The notes: a model not told the origin generated them from the sequence alone. A stretch of DNA of 64,000 nucleotides from Cervus elaphus (GCF_910594005.1 NC_057832.1:103055152-103119151), one strand, 5' to 3'. Shown: positions 52,990-64,000, counted from the first letter of the stretch. Numbers and translations: made by a program.

Positions 52990-54545
52990 TATTTTTTAAA
53001 GTGTTTTGATAATTTTATTGAGTTATAATTGGTATACAATAAACTAGACATATTTTAAGTATACAGTTTGAAAAACTTTTACATATGTCTACACTCATGA
53101 AACTGTTGCCACAATCAAAATAATAAACACATCTGTCGCCTCCTAAGATTTCACTGTACTCCTTTGTAATCTCTCCTTCTAGCCCCTTCCTCCACTCCCT
53201 GTCAACTGCCATGCAACTAGTAATCTGCCTTCTGTCACTGTAGATTCGTTTGGATTTTGTAGAATTGTGAATAAATAAAACCATATAGCATACTCCTTTT
53301 TTCTTGGCTTTTTTTCAATTATCATAATAATTATGATTCATCACCGTCATTTCATGTATCAACAGTGAATTCCTTTTTGTTGCTGAGTTGTATTCCATTG
53401 TGTAGATACACTACCATTTGTTTGGTCGGTCACCTAATGAACATCCAGGTTTGCAATTTGGGGTTATTACAAATAAATCTGCTATATATTACATTTGTGT
53501 ATGTCTTTGTACAGACACATGTTTTCATTTTTCTTCAGTAAGTACCCAGAAATCAATGGCTGGGTCATATGGTAGGTGTATGTTTCTTTTTTAACCTTTT
53601 AATTTCATATTGGAGTATAGCCAGTTAACAGTGTTGTGATAGTTTCAAATGAACAGCAAAGGGGACTCAGCCATACATATATATATATTTCCATTCTCCC
53701 CCAAATTCTCCTCCTATCCAGGCTGCAACATAACATTGAGCAGAGTTCCCTGTGCTATACAGTAGGCCTCTATTGGTTATCCATTTTAAATATAGCTGTG
53801 TCAATCCCAAACTCCCTAACTATGTAGGTGTGTGCTTAATTTTTAAGGGACCACCAACTATTTCTTAGAGTAGATGTTCCATTCTACATTCCCACCAGCA
53901 GTGTATGTAGTGAGTGAGAACGCCAGTTACTCCACATTTTCTCCAACACTTCGTATGATCAGTCTATAATTCTAGTCATTCTAATGGGTATGTTGTGGTA
54001 TCTCACTTGTAATTTTAATTTGTATTTTTTAATGGCTAGTGACATTGAGCACTTTTTCATGTGATTGTCATCTGTATATCTTCTTTGCTGAAGTGACTTC
54101 TCAAATCTTTTGCCCATTTGAATATTTTGATACAACTGTTTCTTAATATCCTTTTTTTCCTTTTATGGTTTATATTTTTGGTGTTGTATTAATAAATCTC
54201 TGTCTAAAGTCACAAACATTTTCTTCTGGAAGTTTTACAGTTTTTAGCTTTATAGTTACATCTAAAATCCATTCAGAGTGTTTTTTTTTAATTTGGCATA
54301 AGGTATGAATCAAACTTTTTTTGCACATAGTTGTCCAGTTGTTACAGAATCATTTGTTGAAAAGACTGTCTTTGACTCCACTGAATTGCTTTTGTGTCTT
54401 TGTTGAAAATCAGTTGGCCATATATGTGTTCATCTGTATCTGACTTCTCTAATTTGTTCCATTGCTGTACTGATCTATCTTTATGCAAATATCTCACTGT
54501 CTTGATCACAGTATCTTTATAGTAAGTCTTGAGATCAGGTAGTGT
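52990..54545 (-). repeat. L1 3' end with ORF2 C-terminus
   Basis: Antisense 3' UTR (ttttattgagttataattgg, ccacaatcaaaataataaac) followed by the antisense of distal ORF2 (tcccaccagcagtgtatgta, gagcactttttcatgtgatt). A second L1 sits inside at 53586-53823. Confidence 0.9.
53586..53823 (-). repeat. Younger L1 3' end nested in L1
   Basis: Antisense ruminant L1 3' UTR (attggagtatagccagttaa, aacattgagcagagttccct). Flanked by gtaggtgtatgttt (53572-53585) and gtaggtgtgtgctt (53824-53837). Confidence 0.92.
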
Positions 54546-54563
54546 TAGTCCAAAATTGAACAC
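54342..54563 (-). pseudogene. L1 ORF2 C-terminal remnant
   Basis: The 73-codon translation aligns with the L1 ORF2 C-terminal region: LPDLKTYYKDTVIKTVRYLHK and WNKLEKSDTDEHIYGQLIF, then IQWSQ. ORF2 encodes endonuclease and reverse transcriptase. This region lies downstream of the catalytic palm, so no activity is possible. The frame is closed by substitutions on either side, in keeping with the age of this L1. Confidence 0.82.
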
Positions 54564-54890
54564 ATTCTCTCTTTTAACTTACTCTTATACTTTTATTCTT
54601 TATCTCAATGAATGGTGGCATCCATTCATGCCAGAGCATCCTATTAGACTTCTTCCTCCACTCCTGCATTTTGTCAATTACCAGCACTTCTTTCCACCTC
54701 TCCTGTGGCTATTCTCAGCCACTATCATCTTTTCGTTAAATATTCAAACTCAGTCTTTCTGTGAGTGTGTCTGTCTCTCTCTTTCTCCAAATTTTAAAGT
54801 TCATAAAGACAGAAATCATATCTACCTTGTCACCATTGTATCCTAAGTCCCTTGCATGGGACTCAATAAACATAAATTCAATGAACAGGT
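54560..54890 (+). repeat. L2 LINE 3' end
   Basis: Ends with the L2 pattern aagacagaaatcatatctac, ttgcatgggactcaataaac. Upstream part diverged. Confidence 0.65.
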
Positions 54891-55089
54891 TAATTAGTTA
54901 ACTTATCACCTAGATTCTTCAACACATACAAACTGTCTTTTAATGGGTTTCCTCTAGTCTTGGCCCAAATAATCCATTCTCCACCATTCGCTGGAGTAAT
55001 TTTTTAAGCAGCTGTGATAAAGTTCATTTCCTTGTAGACCTCTTCATTGGTCCCTCATTTCCGTCAATATCATTTCCAGGTTCCTTAAC
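54891..55089. other. Unassigned stretch
   Basis: No repeat named, but it could be more L2. Confidence 0.4.
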
Positions 55090-55520
55090 TTGATTCCCAC
55101 CTCCCTCCCTAGCTTGGTCATACTTGGTTCTCTGGCCCCAACTCTCCTCAGACGCATCCCTAACGTTATGTTGTATGTTCTCTCTCACCTTTTGAACTTA
55201 GTGCGTGCTGTTTGCCTACTTGGCACAATGTTTTACCCTCCTCTTTCTTCTTCCCTTCTATCAGGCTACTTCCTGGTCATCTTTCATACTTAAGTTGTGA
55301 TGTTATCCCTGACTTCAGCCCACATGGGTTCAATTTTTTTCCTATTTGTTCCCAGAGTACCAGGTATTTCCACTTATCACTACATGCCATAGTTATCCAT
55401 ACCCACAGGAGGCTCTGTGAAAACAGGGAATGTGACTATTTTGTTGATCATGTATTCCCAGCATCTAGTATAGTACCTGGCACAAAGTGGGTGCTTGATA
55501 AATACTTGTTGAATAAATGT
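55090..55520 (+). repeat. L2 LINE 3' end
   Basis: Clear L2 terminus: cccagcatctagtatagtac, ctggcacaaagtgggtgctt, gataaatacttgttgaataa. A second L2 in the same direction as the previous one. Confidence 0.78.
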
Positions 55521-55702
55521 TGCACACCCTGACCTACATAATTTAAACTTGAGTGATGTTGGAAACAAGATTAACCTTGTTTCAAATGCATTGTTCCATA
55601 CTAACAAATTTAAAACTCTTTTGAACAGTCAAACTTATTACCTTCAAGAAAGGTTTCATTTTGATATATATGGATGACTTTCAAAGAAATCAAAGTCTAA
55701 AT
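55521..55702. other. Unassigned stretch
   Basis: No repeat or gene recognised. Confidence 0.45.
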
Positions 55703-55795
55703 CAGTGCTTCTTAAACTTAGTGTGCATGGAATCATTTGGAGAATTTGTTAGAAGTTTCAGATTCCTGAATCCTATTCCAAGAGTTTCCAGTTCA
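55703..55795 (+). repeat. MER20-type hAT remnant
   Basis: gcttcttaaacttagtgtgc, atggaatcatttggagaatt, tgttagaagtttcagattcc matches the MER20 5' half. Confidence 0.7.
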
Positions 55796-55917
55796 ATATA
55801 ACTTGAAATGGGACAAGGATACTATAAAATTTTTTTAATTAATTTATTTTTTATTGAAGGATAATTGCTTTACAGAATTTTGCTGTTTTCTGTCAAACCT
55901 CAACATGAATCAGCCAT

Positions 55918-56013
55918 CATTTCAGTTCAGTTCAGTCACTCAGTCATGTCCAACTCTGTGACCCCATGAACTGCAGCACGCAAGACCTCCCTGTCCATCA
56001 CCAACTCCTGGAG
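55918..56013 (-). repeat. BovB 3' tail nested in the L1 3' UTR
   Basis: A 96-bp antisense BovB end (cagttcagttcagtcactca to caccaactcctggag). The 8-bp duplication tcagccat lies at 55910-55917 and 56014-56021. Confidence 0.94.
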
Positions 56014-56289
56014 TCAGCCATAGGTATACATATATCCCCTCCCTTTTGAAACTCCCTCCCATCTCCCTCCCCATCCCACCCCTCTAGGTTGATACAGAGG
56101 CCCTGTTTGAGTTTCCTGAGCCATACAGCAAATTCCTGTTGGTTATCTATTTCACATATGGTAATGTAAGTTTCCAAGTTACTCTTTCCATACATCTCAT
56201 TCTCTCCTCCCCCTCCCCATGTCCTTAAGTCTATTCTCTATGTTTCTCCATTGTTGCCCTGTAAATAAATTCTTCAGTACCATTTTTCT

Positions 56290-58133
56290 AGATTCCATAT
56301 ATATGTGTTAGAAAACAGTATTTATCTTTCTCTTTCTGACTCACTTCACTCTGTATGATAGGTTCTAGTTTCATCCACCTCATTAGAACTGACTCAAATG
56401 CGTTCCTTTTTATGGCTGAGTAATATTCCATTGTATGTGTGTATATATATATATATACAACAACTTCTTTATCCATTCATCTGTTGCTAGACATCTAGGT
56501 TGCTTCCATGTTCTAGCTATTGTAAATAGTGCTGCAGTGAACAATGGGATACATGTGTCTCTTTCAATTTTGGTTTCATCAGCGTATATGCCTAGGAGTC
56601 GGATTGCTGGGTCATATGGTGCTTTTATTCCTAGTTTTTCAAGGAATATCCATACAATCTTCCATAGTGGCTATATCAATTTACTTTCTCACCAACAGTG
56701 CAAGAGTGTTCCCTTTTCTCCACACCCTTTCCAGCATTTATTGTTTGTAGACTTTTTGATGAGGGCCATTCTGACCTGTGTGAGGTGATATCTCATTGTG
56801 GTTTTGATTTGCATTTCTCTAATAATGAGCAATGTTGAGTATCTTTTCATGTGTTTGTTAGCCATCTGTATGTCTTCTTTGGAGAAATGTCTATTTAGGT
56901 CTTTTTCCCACTTTTTGGTTGGGTTGTTTGTTTTTCTGGCATTGAGTTGTATGAGTTGCTTATATATTTTGGAAATTAATCCTTTGTCAGTTGTCTCATT
57001 TGCTTTCATTTTCTCCCATGCTGAGGGTTTTCTTTTCACCTTGCTTATAGTTTCCTTTGCTGTGCAAAAGCTTTTAAGTTTAATCAGGCCCACTTGTTTA
57101 TTTTTGTTTTTATTTCCATTACTCTAGCAGGTGGGTCATAGAGGATCTTGCTTTAATTTATGTCATCGAGTGTTCTGCCTATGTTTTCCTCTAAGAGTTT
57201 TATAGTTTCTGGTCTTGCATGTAGGTCTTTAATCCATTTTGTGTTTATCTTTGTGTATGGTGTTAGGAAGTGTTCTAATTTCATTCTTTTACATGTAGGT
57301 GTCCAGTTTTCCCAGCACCATTTACTGAAGAGGCTGTCTTTGCCCCATTGTATATTCTTGCCTCCTTTGTCAAAAATAAGGTACCCATAGGTGCATGGAT
57401 TTATTTCTGGGCTTTCTTTCTTGTTCCATTGGTCTATATTTCTGTTTTTGTGCCAGTACAATACTGTCTTGATGACTGTAGCTTTGTAGTATAATCTGAA
57501 GTCAGGAAGCTTGATTCCTCCAGCTCCATTCTTCTTTCTCAAGATTGCTTTGGCTATTCAGGGTTTTTTGTGTTTCCATTTGAATTGTGAAATTTTTTTT
57601 TCTAGTTCTGTGAAAAATGCCATTGGTAATTTGATAGGGATGGCATTGAATCTGTAGATTGCATCTAGTAATATAGTCATTTTCACAATATTGATTCTTC
57701 CTACTCAGGAACATGGAATATCTCTCCATCTGTTTATGTCATCTTTGATTTCTTTCATTAGCATCTTATAATTTTCTGTGTACAGTTCTTTTGTCTCCTT
57801 AGGTAAGTTTATTCCTAGGTATTTAATTCTTTTTGTTGCAATGGTGAATGGGATTCCTTCCTTAATTGTTCTTTCTGAGTTTTCATTGTTAGTATATAGA
57901 AATGCAAGTGATTTCTGTGTACTGATTTTGTATCCTGCAACTTTGCTAAATTCACTGATTAGCTCTAGTAATTTTCTGATACTATCTTTAGGGTTTTCTA
58001 TGTACAGTGTCATGTCATCTGCAAACAGTGAGAGTTTTACTTCTTCTTTTCTGATCTGGATTCTTTTTATTTCTTTTTCTTCCCTGATTGCTGTAGCTAG
58101 GACTTCCAGAAAGATGTTGAATAATAGTGGCAA
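56290..58133 (-). pseudogene. L1 ORF2 remnant with RT active-site motif
   Basis: Several minus-strand frames cover the second half of L1 ORF2. 57705-58133 (142 codons) holds part of the reverse-transcriptase palm with FADD at residues 37-40 and SLAFLYTNN downstream. 57153-57542 holds LPDFRLYYKATVIKTVLYWH and MKLEHFLTPYTKIN. 56689-57093 holds KGLISKIYKQLIQLN, RHFSKEDIQMANKHMKR and ending WKGCGEKGTLLHCW. 56288-56476 carries the extreme end (MEYYSAIKRNAFESVLMRW). Frameshifts and stops separate the pieces, and the endonuclease half is missing. Inactive. Confidence 0.92.
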
Positions 58134-58177
58134 AAGTGGACACCCTTGTCTTGTAAGGATCCTATAATTTTAATAAG

Positions 58178-58670
58178 TATTGTATTAATCAAGGTAGCCT
58201 ATCTGCCATAACAAATAACCTCCAAACCTCAGATGGTTAACTCGATAAAAGATTTGTTTCTTGTTCATATCCCAAATCCAAATGGATTAGCAGATTTCCA
58301 CACAGAGTTTCAGGAATCCAGACTACATACATTTTGTGGTTCTGTCACCTTCCACTCTGGAAACCCCTGTATCCAGCAAAGAAATGAAGGAAGATGGAGA
58401 ATGTGGTGTATATAGTACATGAGAGGTTTGAGAATTTTACAGGCTGTCATAGCAGTGACCATGTAAGTCCAGGGCTAAATTCAATCCAGCGGTCTCCCCT
58501 AACTGTACATTGAGAATGTGAATGTGGTCTCGTAGTATGTTTATGTAGAAAAGGAAGGGCATGGATATTAGTAAGCACTAGCATTCTATCTCTGGTTCCC
58601 TTTGCTTCAGATGCACTATTCTCTGAGTAATAGTCGGGAAAAACCCAGCTAGGTGGCAAAACTCAGTTCA
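58178..58670 (-). repeat. Possible ancient LTR, family unresolved
   Basis: Begins tgtattaatcaaggtagcct and atctgccataacaaataacc, and then passes a ggttaactcgataaaagatt block. This resembles the 5' side of antisense MaLR/ERVL LTRs. The right end is not defined. Confidence 0.4.
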
Positions 58671-59636
58671 TTTCTTAGGAATTCTAACCATGATCATTCA
58701 CAGCATAGTGTGTTTTCCCAAGACTTGATTTTTTAATATCTTGGTAATTTCTCTTTAATTCTTGTTTAAAGTCATATAATATGTCAGAGGGATCAGATCC
58801 ATAATTTTATTGACTTAGAGCAAATAGTTGTTTTGTAGCTTCTGTCAACTACTGACTGTTTGTTAAAAGAATTGTTTCAATGACTCCTCCTTTCTCACAG
58901 CTTCTGTTGAAGCAGTTCCTTATAAGTTTCAGCTCTTCACATCAATTCTTTTCATGGAGCAGGGAAAGGAGGTGATTGCAACCAGATAAGGCATTTTAGC
59001 ACTTCAGAAAAAAACTTTTAGTAATTAATTCTATTTCTAAATTTCTCTTTGCTTGAGTACCTTTACATCTTTGCATTTTATTTTCTTTTATGTGAGACCT
59101 CACTCCATGTTATAACTGTGTGATTGATATTTTATTTTGCACATAAATGATTTTCCTTAGTAACTTCTTAGCAACTGACAACTTTCAGAAACTGCCTTCT
59201 TAAGTGAACTGCTTTCTGAGGAAGATTGCATAAGAAAGTAGTTTGTAAAGATTATATGTTGTAAAAGTCCTAATAAAAATGATTGTGTGCAAATATTTTT
59301 GCCTTTAGAATTCACATGTGGAAGAGCATTTTAACATCAAAAAATGCAAATGGCTTAAATGGGATTTTAAACTTTCTTCATGATTCAAGGACTGCAAAAA
59401 TTATTTGCATGATTTGATGAGGGGCAGGGTGGCAAATAAATTATTACTTCAACTCAAAACATATGGAGTCCATCTTCACCTTCATTTTCTGCCTTGTGGA
59501 AAGACAGCTATAGACTACGTCTAGGGAATAATCATTCTGAGATCCCAAGAGATCATTGAGGGCAAAAGGGAGAAAAGTGGAAAGCTTCTAGATGAGTTTC
59601 ATCAACTCATTGTGTGGTCAGATTCTTAAATTCCCC
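58671..59636. other. Repeat-free AT-rich island with two octamers
   Basis: No repeat recognised. A perfect ATGCAAAT lies at 59344-59351 and its complement ATTTGCAT at 59403-59410. No credible frame. Possible regulatory DNA; inference. Confidence 0.4.
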
Positions 59637-60080
59637 TTTTTCTTTTTTTTTAAATTGAAATACATAGCTTCCCAGGTGGCTCAGTGGTAAAGAATCTGCC
59701 TGCAATGCAGGAGACGCAGGTTTGATCCCTGGGTCAGGATGATTCCCTGGAGGAGGAAATGGTAACCCACTCCAGTATTCTTGCCTGGAGAATCCCTTGG
59801 ATGAAGGAGGCTGCTGGGCTACAGTCCATGGGGTCACAAAGAGTCAGACATGACTGAGCATGAGCAAACACAAAACATAGTTGATTTACAATGCTTTGGG
59901 TATTCAGCAAACTGATCCAGTTACAGATTTATATTCTTTTTCAGATTCTCTTCCCCTATTAGTTATTACAAGGTATTGAATATAGGTCCCTATACTCTAC
60001 AACAGGTCCTTGTTATCTGTTTTATATATAGCAGTGTATATCCCAAATTCCCAATTTACCTCTCCCCGCCAAAAAAATTT
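59637..60080 (-). repeat. L1 3' UTR, split by Bov-tA
   Basis: Left: ctttttttttaaattgaaat. Right (59877 on): gttgatttacaatgctttgg, ccctatactctacaacaggt, ccttgttatctgttttatat. In consensus order. Confidence 0.88.
59668..59870 (+). repeat. Bov-tA SINE in L1
   Basis: Sense copy (cttcccaggtggctcagtgg; gtcagacatgactgagcatg). Flanked by aaatacatag (59658-59667) and caaaacatag (59871-59880). Confidence 0.95.
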
Positions 60081-60768
60081 CTTTTTCTAATCTTGGGTAA
60101 CTTGGACTGCATCACTCCCCAACTCCCTGACTCAGTTTTCCCACCTTGCAAGCCAGAATATCCTTCATTAATTTACAAACTTGAGAATCAAAGATAGAGG
60201 AATTGCACCAAATCTGAAAATCACTTTGAATTCTGTCTTTAAAATATAATGAAATGAAAGACTGATGAAAATAGTGTTGGCCAAATGGGGTTCTGTCTCC
60301 ATTTATTAAAATCATTCTGACTCTCAGACCTTTCTCAAATGGCCAGGGAGAAGCGTGGAGAAGAGGCTCAGCCCCCTTCCAAACAAGCAAATGTTAGCTC
60401 TTCTAATGCAATCTAAAGTTCAGAGGATAAGCAGGTGGAACACATCCGGGACTCGGTGGCAAAGGCTCTGTACACATTTCTTGGAATGAAATTCCCTTAA
60501 GCCCTGGAGAGGGCCAAGAGCCTGGTGAGGTATGGCCTTTCTCTCCCACTGCTGGGCTTCCTTTCTTACTACTGCTCTAAATGTTGCAGAAGAAGGTTTT
60601 GGTAGTGTTTCAGGTTAATATTTCCTACTCTTTGGGCCTGGGTGCTGGTGGGGGGTGGTGGTGGGAGGTGTGGTTGGTGTTCCAATTCTAGCTGTGTAGA
60701 GTGGCTTCTGGAGAGAGTTCATCAGGATGGTGGAAGTGGCCCTGACCTAGGAGGTCCTACTCCCTTAT
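60081..60768. other. Unassigned stretch with a G-rich tract
   Basis: No repeat or gene recognised. At 60637-60680 the plus strand is TGG/GGT-rich (ggtgctggtggggggtggtg) and may fold into a G-quadruplex. Confidence 0.45.
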
Positions 60769-60993
60769 CCTTGGCTTCCCTGATGGCTCAGCAGGTAAAG
60801 AATCTGCCTTCAATACAGGAGACACAGGAGATGTGGGTTTGATCCCTGGGTCAGGAAGATCCCCTGGAGAAGGAAATGGCAACCCACTCCAGTATTCTTG
60901 CCTGAAAGATCCCATGGACAGGAGCCTGGTGAACTGTAGTCCATGAGGTCACTAAGAGTTGGACATGACTTAGCACACATACTGACTGACTGA
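60769..60993 (+). repeat. Bov-tA SINE
   Basis: Sense full-length copy (ttggcttccctgatggctca; ccactccagtattcttgcct) with an actgactgactga tail. Confidence 0.95.
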
Positions 60994-61359
60994 CCCCCTT
61001 GTCCACCACTGAGATCCTGAGGTCTTGGAATTTACCTTCTTTCTGCCTTAGTTGGTGCTGTCAGCACTATGGTTGTGCAAAGGGGTGGCCAGGGGATAAC
61101 AAATTATTTTACGGGAAGAATTTCCCTATGGCTTATATGCCTGGCCATTCATCTCTCTATGTTTAGATTACTTTTATATCAATAGAAAAGATTAGGATTA
61201 CTTTTATGTCAAATATAAAAAGAGGCTAATACTAATGCAGTATCTCATATTAACTTGAGGGCTTATTTAACAGTTGCTAATAAAAGTTCATTGGAATTAG
61301 CATAATTATAGCCTCTCTTAAAATCTGTTCAGTTGAATTTTTTTTTAATATTCTTTTAC
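60994..61359. other. Unassigned AT-rich stretch
   Basis: Contains two copies of agattacttttatNtcaa near 61166 and 61195. No gene seen. Confidence 0.45.
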
Positions 61360-61690
61360 ATGATTTTGGGAGGCTGAAAGCAATACAAATTTATTATAAT
61401 TCAATTCTGGAGATCAGAAATCCAAAATGGGTCTGGGCTAAAAAAAATTCAAGTGCCAACAGGGCTGCATTCCTTTCTTGGAGGCTCTAAGAGAGAATCT
61501 ATTTCCTGGCCTGTTCCAGCTTCTACAGGCTACTGTATCTCTCAGCTCATGACCCCTTGTTCCATCTTCAAAGTCAGCAAGGATGGGTCAAGTACTTCAA
61601 CACTGCCATTTCTCTTGGTCTTTTGCCTTCTCTTCTATTTTTAAGACTTGTGATTACAAGTCTGATGATTACAGTCAGCACACCCAGAAA
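61360..61690 (-). repeat. MaLR-type LTR (MLT1/MST group)
   Basis: Antisense: tctggagatcagaaatccaa, acagggctgcattcctttct, tggaggctctaagagagaat. Same family group as at 45411. Confidence 0.72.
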
Positions 61691-61699
61691 TATACTTAT

Positions 61700-61815
61700 G
61701 TTTTTCTTTTTGCATTAAAATGTTTAATTATTATAAAATACACATAGCATAAAATATACCATCTTAACTATTTTTAAGTGTCTAGTTCATTAGTGTTAAG
61801 TATAGTCACATTGTT
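61700..61815 (-). repeat. L1 3' UTR fragment
   Basis: Antisense aaaatacacatagcataaaa, taccatcttaactattttta, agtcacattgttgagcc. Confidence 0.8.
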
Positions 61816-62545
61816 GAGCCTCTTTCTGTGTTAAAAAGGAAATTCAATTACCCTAAAATACAACTTGGATATTTAGAAGACCCTTATAATAATTCTTGGC
61901 TTAAGAAGGAAATCAATGCCAAAATTACAAAAGATTGACAAATGAATGGGCACAGCAGCCCTATATATCAAAACCTGTGAAGTATCACCAAAGAAACTTT
62001 ATAGCCTTGAAAGCCTTGAATATACTTATTAAAAAATAAAAAAGACTAAAAATAAATGAACTAGTAATTCATCACAAGAATGTTTCAAAAAACCACAGAA
62101 GTAAACGGGAAGTATTATAAAAATTAAAGCAGAAATTGATGAAACAATATAAATATGGTGGATTTGATCAATATAAACAAAAATGGATTGTTTTTTAAAG
62201 AACAGTAAAATAAACATCTTTGGCAATTCTTAACAAAGATAAATGAGAAAGAATAAAAATAATAAACCTTAGAAAAAAGAATGCAAATACACTAAACCTC
62301 TGGCAGTAGTTTTTTAATTATAAAATATGTAAATTTCATGCCATTATGTTTGAAAATATAGGTGAAATGGATGGTTTTCTAGAAAAAAGTAAATTTATAT
62401 ATTAGTTTAAGGAGAAATAAGAGATAGAGAACTGAACAATTCAGTAACTATAAAAGTAAGTGAATAAGTAATCAAAGATCTATCCTTTAAAAGGATCAGT
62501 TCCAGACCATTTAGAGACAAGTTCTACCAAACTTTGAAGAAAGAT
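61816..62545 (+). repeat. Degenerate L1 ORF2 fragment
   Basis: Sense, A-rich, matching the first half of old L1 ORF2: aagaaggaaatcaatgccaa, attaaagcagaaattgatga, gatcagttccagaccattta, acaagttctaccaaactttg. No frame remains. It is interrupted at 62548 by an antisense L1. Confidence 0.75.
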
Positions 62546-63010
62546 AACTTTTTTTAAATTTATTTTATTGAAGTATAGTTGATTTACATTGTTGTGTTCC
62601 TTTCTGCTATACAGCAAAGTGATTCAGTTATACATAAATACACATACCTTCTTTTTCATATTCTTTTCCATTATGGTTTATCACAGGAACTCCATAGGTC
62701 CTTGTGCTATGGAGTAAGGCCTAGTTGTTTATTCATTCTCTGTATAATAGTTGCATCTACTAATCACAAACTCCCAATCCACCCTTCTCTCACCCTTCAT
62801 CCATCTGGGCAACCACAAATTTGTTCTGTATGTCTATGAGCCTGTTTCTGTTTCACAGATTAGTTCATTTGTATCACATTTTTGATTCCACATATAAGTG
62901 ATATCATATGATATTTATCTTTCTTTTTCTGACTGACTTCACTTATGATCATCTCTGGTTTCACCCATATTGCTGCAAATGGCATTATTTCATTCTTTTT
63001 TATGACTGAG

Positions 63011-63231
63011 TTTCCCTGGTGGCTCAGACGGTAAAAGCGTCTGCCTGCAATGCAGGAGACCCAGGTTCGATCCCTGAGTCAGGAAGATCCCCTGGAGAAG
63101 GAAGTGGCAACCCACTCCAGTACTCTTGCCTGGAAAATTCCATGGATGGAGGAGCCTGGTGGGCTACAGTCCTTGGAGTTGCAAATAGTTGGACAAGGCT
63201 GAGAGACTGAGCGATTTCACTTTCACTTTTC
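63011..63231 (+). repeat. Bov-tA SINE in L1
   Basis: Sense copy (tttccctggtggctcagacg; gtctgcctgcaatgcaggag) with a ttcactttcacttttc tail. The duplication atgactgag lies at 63002-63010 and 63232-63240. Confidence 0.95.
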
Positions 63232-63523
63232 ATGACTGAGTAGCATTCCATTGTATATATACACCACATCTTCTTTATCCATTCATCTGTGGATGGACAT
63301 TTAAGTTGTTTCATGTCTTGGCCAAACATGGCATGCATGTATCTTTTTGAATTATAGTTTTGTCCAGATATGTACCGAGGTGTGGGATTGCTGGAGTATA
63401 TGGCAACTGTATTTTTAGTTTTTTAAGGAACCTCTATCCTGTTTTCCATAGTGGCTGCACCAATTTACATTTCTACCAACAATGTAGGAGTGTTCCTTTT
63501 TCTCCACATCCTCTCCAGCATTT

Positions 63524-63720
63524 GAAAGGGAAAGTGAAAGTAGCTCAGCCGTGTTCGACTCTTTGCCAACCCATGGACTATACAGTCCATGGAATTTTCT
63601 AGGCCAGAATACTAGAGTGGGTAGCCTTTCCCTTCTCCAGGGGATCTTCCCAACCCAGGGATCGAACCCAGGTCTCCTGCATTGCAGGTGGATTCTTTAC
63701 CAGCTGAGCCACAAGGGAAG
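63524..63720 (-). repeat. Bov-tA SINE in L1
   Basis: Antisense copy (gtagctcagccgtgttcgac to gagccacaagggaag). The 12-bp duplication tctccagcattt lies at 63512-63523 and 63721-63732. Confidence 0.96.
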
Positions 63721-63829
63721 TCTCCAGCATTTATTACAATACAAATAGTGTTGGTGGTTGAATAGTATATGGTTGTTTGGAATACTATCAATTTAACACT
63801 AATACCCTTTAGGTTGTCATCAACCTTTT

Positions 63830-64000
63830 GCTGTTTCAAGCAACATTATTACAAGTATCCTTGAATATGTGCAAATATACAGTATAAGTTATTTTAAGTA
63901 GAATATCTGGGTCATGAGCTCTGTGCATTTTAAGTTGCTAGAAACCTCCTTTTCTTCCCAACAGTTACATATAAAATCTGTTTTCAGTATAATGTATATA
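63830..64000 (-). repeat. Older L1-like fragment at the window edge
   Basis: Antisense pattern tatccttgaatatgtgcaaa, ttttaagtagaatatctggg, gtcatgagctctgtgcattt typical of old L1 ORF2. It continues past the window. Confidence 0.6.

Larger units (their letters stand above)
55834..58154 (-). repeat. 5'-truncated L1, 2.3 kb, with target duplication
   Basis: Antisense L1 from the 3' UTR (ttattgaaggataattgctt, ctgtcaaacctcaacatgaa) to mid ORF2 (ggacacccttgtcttgt). Duplicated target aaggatNctataa lies at 55815-55827 and 58155-58167 with one mismatch. It is the least decayed L1 in the window but is not intact. Confidence 0.95.
62551..63736 (-). repeat. L1 3' end, split by two SINEs
   Basis: Antisense 3' UTR and distal ORF2: tttattgaagtatagttgat, ctttctgctatacagcaaag, gattccacatataagtgata, tagcattccattgtatatat, tggctgcaccaatttacatt. 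Host blocks are 62551-63010, 63232-63523 and from 63721. Confidence 0.9.

Noticed and set aside
57778..58167. 129-codon plus-strand frame, hydrophobic
   Set aside because: It is the reverse strand of the L1 reverse-transcriptase region. The hydrophobic look comes from T-rich antisense DNA.
1..64000. CRISPR arrays, operons, phage or plasmid genes
   Set aside because: No regularly spaced identical repeats with unique spacers and no dense coding. All repeats are dispersed vertebrate retroposons.

Overview
This window reads as nuclear DNA from a ruminant, most likely a bovid (cattle, sheep, goat, buffalo or a relative). The diagnosis rests on dozens of copies of ruminant-specific retroposons. 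These are 5'-truncated BovB (RTE-clade) LINEs, Bov-tA SINEs with a tRNA-like head fused to a BovB-derived body, one dimeric Bov-A2, and older cetartiodactyl CHR-type tRNA SINEs. They sit among L1 fragments of several ages and ancient mammalian repeats (MIR, L2, MER5, MER20, MaLR LTRs). The species cannot be told from this sequence alone. Family names are given from memory of consensus sequences, not from a database search.

I found no host protein-coding exon, tRNA, rRNA, snRNA or CRISPR array that I can defend. Nearly all open frames lie inside repeats, run through microsatellites, or are short chance frames. The only recognisable protein remnants belong to retrotransposons: BovB ORF2 C-terminal pieces (40577-41108 plus, 47213-47857 minus) and L1 ORF2 pieces (54342-54563 and about 56290-58133, both minus). 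The window is best read as intergenic or deep intronic.

Layout. At 0.5-9.3 kb there are BovB tails, MIRs, two old minus-strand L1 3' ends, an old LTR and serial CHR SINE insertions. At 9.5-21.5 kb there is a BovB inside a MER5 element, CHR and Bov-tA SINEs, a mariner MITE, and a plus-strand L1 broken by an L1-like piece, a solo LTR and a Bov-tA. From 21.5 to 23.2 kb lies an island without recognisable repeats. At 23.2-27.6 kb there is a second solo LTR with a perfect 5-bp target duplication, and a three-level nest (Bov-A inside Bov-tA inside L1). The stretch 27.6-46 kb is sparser, with several repeat-free islands, two dinucleotide or AT-rich tracts and an isolated G-rich tract. At 46-64 kb the L1/BovB content is heaviest. 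It includes an L1 flanked by an unusually long (about 75 bp) direct repeat, an L1 within an L1, and a 2.3-kb L1 with a reverse-transcriptase remnant and its own nested BovB tail.

The genes do not work together here, because no gene system is present. What the sequence supports best is an insertion chronology. Many elements keep readable target-site duplications, and the nests give a relative order: ancient MIR/L2/MER/L1M first, then LTRs and CHR SINEs, then ruminant L1, BovB and Bov-tA. The most interesting non-repeat parts are five repeat-poor islands that could be conserved regulatory DNA; that is inference only.
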